Source of the DNA: Chitinophaga tropicalis
Lineage (GTDB): Bacteria > Bacteroidota > Bacteroidia > Chitinophagales > Chitinophagaceae
DNA: 64,000 nt
Assembly: GCF_009758205.1 (NCBI RefSeq)
Contig: NZ_WRXN01000003.1
Location: 248,001 to 312,000, forward strand
Direction: 5' to 3'
Of the stretch, positions 37,701 to 46,700 are shown one piece after another; within the stretch, counting starts at the first letter, position 1, and each line of letters begins with the position of its first letter. The notes beneath the pieces are model-generated. The model was not told the DNA's origin. It did no database searches and worked only from the letters and a program-made list of their open reading frames with translations. Both the position numbers and the translations under genes were made by a program.

Positions 37701-40700
37701 GGATAACTTTTTTGAACTGGGAGGGCATTCGTTACTTGCTGCCAGGGTTATAGCAGCTATCAGGAACAGGTTTAACAGGGAGTTGCCTATATATGAACTG
37801 TTTGCTCACCCTACTATAGGAGAGCTGTCTGTAAGGCTGGATGATGATGACAGCGCCATCACTGTACCTGCGTTGACCGTGCAATCCAGGCCTGCACATA
37901 TTCCGTTGTCTTTTACGCAACAACGGTTGTGGTTCACAGATAAACTATATGGAACTACACAGTATCATCTACGCTGGATATTCAGAATAGAAGGGGGACT
38001 GGATGTGGAGCTGCTGGAAACCTCATTCAGGGAGGTGGTGCAGCGGCATGAGGTGTTGAGAACGGTGATCAGGGAGAATGAGGGTGTGGCCTATCAGTTA
38101 GTGCAGCCAGTGGATAGCTGGAGGGTACAATATTTCACGGAGGCGGACATACTCCGGAAGGCAGGTTCTGTAAAGGCATATATTGACAGTTTTTTGTCTA
38201 CGCCTTTTGATCTTTCTGATGATATAATGCTGAAGGTGCTGTTAATACAGTTAAGTGAAGGCGGATACCGGTTGGTTTGCCTGGCGCATCATATTGCATT
38301 TGATGAGTGGTCTGTTGCTATTCTTGCGCAGGAGCTTATGGCCTTTTACAATGGAAGGAGAGGTGGTAGCAAGGTTGACCTGTCCTTGTTGCCTGTTCAA
38401 TATGCTGACTATGCGTTATGGCAACGGAAATATTTATCGGCAGCTGTGCTTGAAAGGAAGCTGGACTACTGGCGGTATCAGCTGGATGGAGCTGAGCCAT
38501 TAGCATTGCTGACGGACAAGGAGCGTAAGACTTCCGGCGGTATGCAGGCATATACCTGCCGGGTAATGGGAGACGCTATGCTGAAGGGTGCCTTGAACCA
38601 GTTGGCTGTCCAGGAGGGCGCTACGTTGTTCATGGTATTGCTGAGTGCCTGCCAGGTACTGTTGTACAGGTATACTGACCAGGAGGATATTACCGTGGGT
38701 ATTTCTTCTGCCGGCCGTTCAGAGCAGGCGCTGGAATCGCTGATAGGATTTTTTGTGAATGTTCTGCCGCTCAGGAGCCGTATAGAGGGGCGTGAAGGTT
38801 TTATAAGCATACTCAGGCAGGTGAAGGAAAATGCGCTGGCTGCTTATGAACACCAGGACGTGCCTCTTGAAAAAATAACCGGAGAGAATAATGAGCTTTT
38901 CCGGGCTGTGTTTGTGCTGCATAATGCCCCGGCGGCTGAAATGCTCCGGCTGGAAGGTGTTGATATCAGTGTTGAACCGGCGGGACAGGCAGCTGCTCCG
39001 TTTGATGTGAGCTTTCATATGACGGAAACAGCGGATGGGTTATACCTTGATCTGATCTGTAATAGTTCGCTTTATAAGGAAGATACGGTCAGAAGGATGG
39101 CCAGACATTACTTCCGTTTACTCGAAGCCGTTGTACAGGACCCCATTGCCCCGGTGGGTAGCCTGGATATGCTGGACCAGGATGAACAATACCGGTTGGT
39201 GCGCAGGTTTAATGACCGGGCTTCCGTGTATCCGGCTGATATGCCGGTACACAGGGTATTTGAGATGCAGGCAAAGACTACGCCGGCGGCTGTGGCGGTG
39301 AGTGCCGGAAGTGAAGAAATAACCTATGGTGAGCTTGATAAAAGGACCGGGCAGCTGGCTTGTTACCTGGTGGCCCGTGGAGTGAAAAAGGGAATGCCTG
39401 TGCCTGTATATATGGAAAAAGGGATAGACATGATAGTGGCCCTGTTGGGCATACTGAAGGCGGGCGGGTATTATGTACCGCTGGACCCTGCCTTCCCGGC
39501 GGAGCGTATCAGGTACATGCTTGCCGATACAGGTGCTGTGTACATGATATTTAGTGGCGCCGCAGATGATATACTCCCGGAAAGAAGCGCAGTTGAACTG
39601 ATTGACCTGTCGGAGATACAATATCCTGTTATGCAGGAATCCCTTCCTGAACTGGCGCAAGATGGAGACAGCCTGGCTTATATGATGTATACTTCCGGTT
39701 CGACAGGGCAGCCCAAGGGGGTAATGATCACACATCGTAATGTGGTGAGCCTGGTGAAGGGAGTGGACTATGTGCAGCTATCCCCTAAAAGTGTATTGCT
39801 ATCTACCGGTGCACCCGGTTTTGATGCTACTACGTTTGAATACTGGGGTATGTTGCTTAACGGCGGGCGATTGGTATGCTGTAAGCCGCAACAGCTGATG
39901 GATGCAGGGCTGTTAAAGGAAGAGATGCGCCATCAGAAGGTTAATATCATGTGGTTTACTTCCAGCTGGTTTAACCAGCTGATAGACCTGGATATTGATA
40001 TATTCAGCGGTTTAGATACTGTATTGGCGGGTGGAGAGAAACTATCTGAACCGCATGTGCGGAAATTAAGCAATGCATATCCTCATCTTAAGATAGTTAA
40101 TGGATATGGGCCTACCGAGAATACTACTTTCTCATTAACGTGCCTGTTGGATAAGCAGGCGTTGGATAATCATATTCCGATAGGCCGCCCGCTTAATAAC
40201 AGGACGGCTTATGTGCTGAATGCGTGGGGAAGGGTATGTTCGCCGGGAACTATTGGTGAGCTTTATACAGGAGGTGACGGCGTCAGTGCCGGTTACCTGA
40301 ACCAGCCTGCATTAACAGAAGAGAAATTTATTGCAGACCCTTTCTCAGAGAAAGAGGGGGCAAGATTATACAGAACAGGGGACCGTGCCACCTGGCTTCC
40401 TGATGGTAATGTAATGTACCTGGGAAGGATGGATGAGCAGGTGAAAATACGGGGCTTCCGTATTGAGCCTGGGGAGATAGCAGCGGTCTTGCTGGGTGAT
40501 GCTATGGTAAAACAAGCGGTGGTAATAGTACGGGACTATGAGGGCAGCAATAAAAAGCTGGTAGCTTACATAGTTGCCGGGGAAGGGCATTCTGTTGAAA
40601 GTATCATGGCCCGGTTACAACGGCAGCTGCCTGAATATATGGTGCCGGCAGCGATCATAACGCTGGACCATATACCGCTTACCGTTAATGGGAAAGTTAA

Positions 40701-43700
40701 CAAGAAAGCATTGCCGGACCCGGAAGTTCCATCTGCGGATCAGTTTGAGGTGCCGCTGTCAGATACTGAGAAGCATGTAGCCCGTATATGGAAGGACCTG
40801 CTGGAAGTGGAGCAGGTGGGGCTGAATGATAATTTCTTCCGGCTGGGTGGTGATTCTATCAGGATCATCAGCCTGTTAAGTAAGTTGCGCAAGCAGTTTG
40901 CCTGTGAGCTGCAGATCTTTGATGTATACCAGACCGCCAATCTGGCTGAGCTGGCGTTGCTTATAGATAATAGCATGGCAAAAGCCAGGCAGGAAGACAG
41001 TTATCTGCCGGAGGTGGAGCGGGAGATCATGGCGCTGAAGCAGGATGTGTTGTCAAAACTGGAGGATACCTCAAATGTAGAGGATGTATACCCGATGAGC
41101 GATATACAGCAGGGGATGATCTATACGTCCAATATTCACCCGGAGCTGGCCATTTATCATGACCAGGTGGTATACGGGCCGGGTATCCTGCTGGACAGCG
41201 TTTTACTGGAAAGTGCGCTGGAGCTGATGATAGAAAAGCATGCCATGCTGCGCACCTTGCTGGATACTACGCTGGTGGCTGAGGGTGTGCAGATTGTGCT
41301 GAAAAAAATACGTTTGCCGCTGACATATGCAGACCTGCAGGACGAACGGGGTATACAGCAATACCTGGCAGATAAGCGTTCCATGCCCTTTGAGCCGGCA
41401 AAAGCGCCGGCGTGGCGGATAACTTTCTGCCGGTTTCATGACACTTCCCTGCTGTTGTTTGAATTCCATCATGCTGTTTTTGACGGGTGGAGTGTGGCAT
41501 CTTTTACAACGGAGCTGAACAATCTTTACCTTGACCTGCGCCGGCATCCCGGTAAAGGCGCTTTAGCGCCTCTAAAGTGCACGATCAGGGATTTTATTAC
41601 AGAGAGCCTGGCGGAAAAGAAAAAGGCCGTTAATGAGGTTTTCTGGCAGGAAAAGCTGGAGGGGTATGTACGGCTGGATATTTTTACAGATCTGGAGCAG
41701 CCCTGCCTGTATACTCATCGTTACAGTACCGGCTTTCTGCAGCAGCTTGAGAAGAAAACGGCCGCCGATGGGTTGTCTGTCAAAACAGTTCTCTTTGGCG
41801 CTTACCTGTACATGTTGAAAATGCTGACAGCGGAGAATGAGCTGACGGTAGGGCTGGTGAGTAATACGAGACCAATGACGGAGGATGGAGACAAGTTGCT
41901 GGGTTGTTTTTTAAATACCCTGCCGTTCAGGTATACAGCCGAAAGAGGGCCGCTGACATGGAAGGCATACTTTGACATACTGGAGGGCGAGCTGAAGGAG
42001 ATGAAGCAAAGGGACAGGACTACCCTGGCAGACATTACCCGTATGACGGGAGAGGTGGCTGCCAATGGAAATCCGTTCTTTGATACGCTGTTTAACTTTA
42101 CCAATTTTCACATCCTGAACAGCCTGGAGGCAGGGCAGGGCACTGATGTAATGCCTGGGGAAGAATATGCCGGTGATGAATATGCCGGGCATTTTCTGAC
42201 AAATACGTATTTCAATTGTTCTCCCAATATATCTGCACGGGGGCTGACCATTAGTTATACTTTGCGTAAGGCGCTCCGGTCAGGAAAGGAGTTAAGGGAA
42301 TTGCATTTTCTCTTTGATGCTGTGTTGCAACGCTACCTGCATGACGATACCTCCGTTATGTCTCCCGGGAGTATTATGGCCGAAGAAGAAAGGGAGAATG
42401 TATTTCACCGTTATGGAAAAGGGACGTATCTGCCTGTTGGAGAGGAAACTATAGTCAGTCTGTTTGACCGGCAGGCGGAGAAAAGCCCTGATGCAGTTGC
42501 TCTTGTTGATGGTGAGAAGCAAATCTCTTATGCGGAGCTACGCAGGCAGGCAGACAGACTAGCAGGCTTCCTGCAGTTGCAGAGTGTTACAAGGGGGCAG
42601 CTTATCCCACTTTGTATGGACAGAAGCCATTCAATGATAGTCAGCATACTGGGGGTATTGAAAGCTGGTGGGGCATATGTTCCTATGGACCCTTCATATC
42701 CTTCTGAACGGCTGGCTTATATTCTCAAAGATACCGGCGCTGTTATTGTACTGGCAGACAGTTCATACAGCGACCTTATTACGCAGCTTGCGCCGGATGT
42801 TACCGTGATGGTGCCGGAGGATATTCCTGCGGAAGGACATAATATATTTTTCGGCGTTTTGCGTTCCGACCTGGCATATGTGATCTATACCTCCGGTTCT
42901 ACCGGACGTCCTAAAGGCGTGCTGGTAGAACATGGCAGCATTGTCAACTTCCTGTTGCACCAGCAACAGGCGTTAGGCATTACTGCGGATGAAAGGATAT
43001 TACAGCTTACCAATTACTGTTTTGATCCTTCTGTGGAACAGGTGTTTACGGCGTTACTGGCGGGAGCTACTTTGGTGTTGCTGCCTTCCGGCATATTGCC
43101 GGATGCTTTGTTGCTGGAACAGTTCATTAACATGCAGGGAATTACACACCTGCATGCTACGCCGGGTTTATTATCTACACTACCGGCAGGCAGCTATAGC
43201 ACCCTGAAAAGGGTGATCTCTGCCGGTGATGTATGTAGTCCGGGATTAGCTGCTCAATGGACAGCGATCTGTGATTTTTATAATAAATATGGGCCTACAG
43301 AGGCGGCTGTATCAGTTGCACAGTATCGATGTTCTGCTGAGCAGAGTTACGTTACAGTGCCCATCGGAAAACCTGTTTCAAATACGGTGCTGTATGTTCT
43401 GAATAAATCAGGAGAACCTGTGCCGGAGGGTGTTGCAGGAGAGCTATATGTTGGCGGGGTGCAGGTAGCAAGAGGATATCTCAATGATCCTGTTTTGTCA
43501 GCAGAGAAATTTATAGCAGATCCTTTTCTTCCCGGGCAGAGAATGTACCGGACAGGAGACCTGGTGAGGTGGCTGCCTGATGGTAATATAGAATATATTG
43601 GCCGTACGGACGACCAGGTGAAAGTACGTGGTTACAGGGTTGAGCCGGGAGAAATTGCGCAGGCAGTGCTGCAACAGGGAGGAGTGGAGCAATGTACCGT

Positions 43701-46700
43701 AATAGCCCGGAAAGATATTGATGGCAATAACCAGCTGATAGCGTATGTAGTGCCTGGCGATATGTTTGACAGGGAACAACTGCTTGCCCGATTAAAGAAC
43801 AGGTTACCGCATTTCATGATACCGGCATTTATTGTGAGCCTGGATAGTATGCCGCTGACATTAAATGGCAAAGTTGACCGCAGGGCATTACCTCCTGTTG
43901 AACAGACAGAGGGAGTAGTAACTACCGCTCCGCGTAATGAGCTGGAAGCTTCGTTGCTGGGCATCTGGAGACGTATCCTGAAACATCCCGGCATAGGCGT
44001 CAATGATAATTTTTTTGAGGCAGGCGGGCACTCGTTGCTTGTAGTGCGGACCATTACTGCTATCAGGGAAGAGTTGAAGGCAGATATCAGTATCAACCGT
44101 TTCTTTGCGCATCCTACGGTTGAGGGGATCAGCCGATATCTGCAGGAACACAGGAGTGAACATCTGCAGCGTTATCCGTTGACGGCTGGAGGGCGGCCTT
44201 CTATGCTGCCACTGTCGTTTGCCCAGGAACGGCTGTGGTTCATTCACCGTTTGCAGGGTAGTCAGCAGTATCATATGCCATGGATATTCCGGCTGGAAGG
44301 ACAGCTGGATATTCCGGCCCTGGAAAGGGCGTTTAAGGTAATACTTGAAAGACATGAAGTACTGAGGACCGTCATCCGTGAAACAGCAGGTAGCGGGTAT
44401 CAGCATATATTGTTGCCGGATGACTGGCAGATGTCTGTTTTACAGGATATTGAGGGAGAACAGCTGAACAAATCTATCAGCAGGTTATCTGCCAGGCCTT
44501 TTGATCTGCAGGCCGACTGGATGTTGAATGTAACGTTGTTCTGCATTTCTGACAAGGAACATGTATTGTTGATACGCCTGCATCATATTGCTTTTGATGG
44601 ATGGTCGGCATCGTTACTGATCAACGAACTGGTATCGCTTTATAAGGCCTTTGTGCAGGGGCAAACGGCAACATTGCCGATACTGCCGGTACAGTATGCA
44701 GATTATGCGTTATGGCAGCGCAGTTATTTGCAGGAGCAGGTATTGGAGAACAAGCTGGTTTACTGGAAAGATAAGCTGGAAGGTGTGAGTACGCTGGCTA
44801 TGCCAACAGACCACCCCCGTGTGCAGGTAGCTGATGCGGCGGGCAGCTTTGAAACGGGTTTAGTGCCGTTGGCCGTGGCAGATCTGCTGAGACAGTTATC
44901 GGCCAGGGAAGGTGTGACGTTGTATATGACATTGCTGGCAGCATTTAAAGTTCTGTTGCACAGGTATACAGGGCAGGAAGACATTTGTGTTGGAACGCCT
45001 GTTGCCAACAGGGAACAGAAAGCGGTGGAGTCGCTGATAGGCTTTTTTGTCAATACGCTTGCGCTGAGAAGCCAGGTGCCGGATAGTCTGCCATTTAATG
45101 AGCTGCTGCAACAAATGAGACGCACCTGCCTGGAAGCATTTGAACACCAGGATACTCCTTTCGAGAAAATAGTGGAATTGCTGGCTGTTGAACGGGATAT
45201 GAGCCATTCACCCCTGTTCCAGGTGATGTTTGTGTTGCAGAACACTCCGGAGGCAGAAGCGGTAACCCTGCCAGGTTTGACGATCACTCCTATGGCACAG
45301 GAGAATATTACGGCGAAGTTTGAGCTTACTTTCAGCCTGAGGGAGACAGATGATGGTATACGGATACATGCTGAATATGCTACTTCATTATACAATGCCG
45401 CCACTGTACAAAAGCTGATCGTGCATTATAACAACCTGCTGGTTGCTATTGCTGAGCATCCTCATGTGGCAGTTGGCCGGCTGGAGATGTTGTCTGTTGC
45501 AGAACGGAAGATGTTGCTGGAGGATTTTCCTGTATCTCCTGTTTCCTGGACGGCTTCCGGCACCTGGGTAGAACAGTTTGAGCGCCAGGTTGCTGCTGTA
45601 CCGGAAAGAGCAGCATTGTTATATAGTGGTGGCAGTATGGATTACAGTACGTTTAATGAGCGGGTTAATCGCCTGGCTCATTATCTCCGTGACAGGAAGA
45701 TATATGGAGGGAGGTTTGTGGCTGTTTGTATGAAACGTTCTCCAGAAATGATCATTGCCCTTTGCGGTATTCTGAAGGCTGGCGCAGCATATGTGCCTGT
45801 TATGCCGGACTACCCGCAGGATAGAATAGCGTATATACTGGCAGATGCTGCTCCGGATATGATCATAACTGATAGTGACAGTTATGCAGGCATTCATCAA
45901 GTGGCCCCGGAGGCGGCAGTGTTAAACATTGAAAAGATGATCTGGTCTGCTGATGCGCCGGTAACTGACCTGCAGTTCCGTCCCGGCCCGGAAGACCTGG
46001 CTTATGTGATCTATACATCCGGTTCTTCCGGAAAGCCAAAGGGTGTGATGGTGGAACATCGCAGCCTGTTGAATTACCTGTTGAACTGTTTGTCCCTGTA
46101 TATTGAAAATGACAACAGCGTGGGAAGCCTGGCGCATCTGGCCTATACTTTTGATGCGTCGCTGACGGCCCTGTTCCTTCCTTTGCTGGCGGGAAAGGCT
46201 GTGGCGCTTGCTCCACCTGCATCGACAGATGTTTTCAGTGAAGAGATCTTCCTGTCCAACCGGTATGATTTCATCAAACTGACCCCTGCGCATCTGCCTT
46301 TGTTGCAGGCTGTGGCAAGGAAGCAGAATGGCATATCTTCTACGTCCCGGCTGGTGTTGGGAGGAGAAGCTTTATACGGAAGCCAGCTGAGGGAACTGGG
46401 AGGCCTGGAAGTGATCAATGAGTATGGCCCTACAGAAGCTGCTGTAGGATGTTGTGTATACAGTATGGATACCTCACAAGCGGTACCATCGGGCAATATA
46501 CCTATTGGCAGGCCCCTGGGCAATGTGCGGATCTATATTGTGAACAGTGAGGTGGAACCTGTTCCTGTTGGGGTATCTGGTGAGATACTGATAGGAGGCG
46601 TGCAGGTGGCAAGAGGGTATCTGAATATGGATGAACTGACCAGCAGTAAATTCCTGGAGGACCCATTCCTGCCGGGCGCCCGTGTTTACCGGACGGGAGA

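Noticed and set aside
41080..42420. Interface (inactive C-like) domain that recruits a beta-hydroxylase
   Set aside because: The HHAVFDG motif is intact and an A-T pair follows in normal order, so it is more likely a working condensation domain of unusual class.
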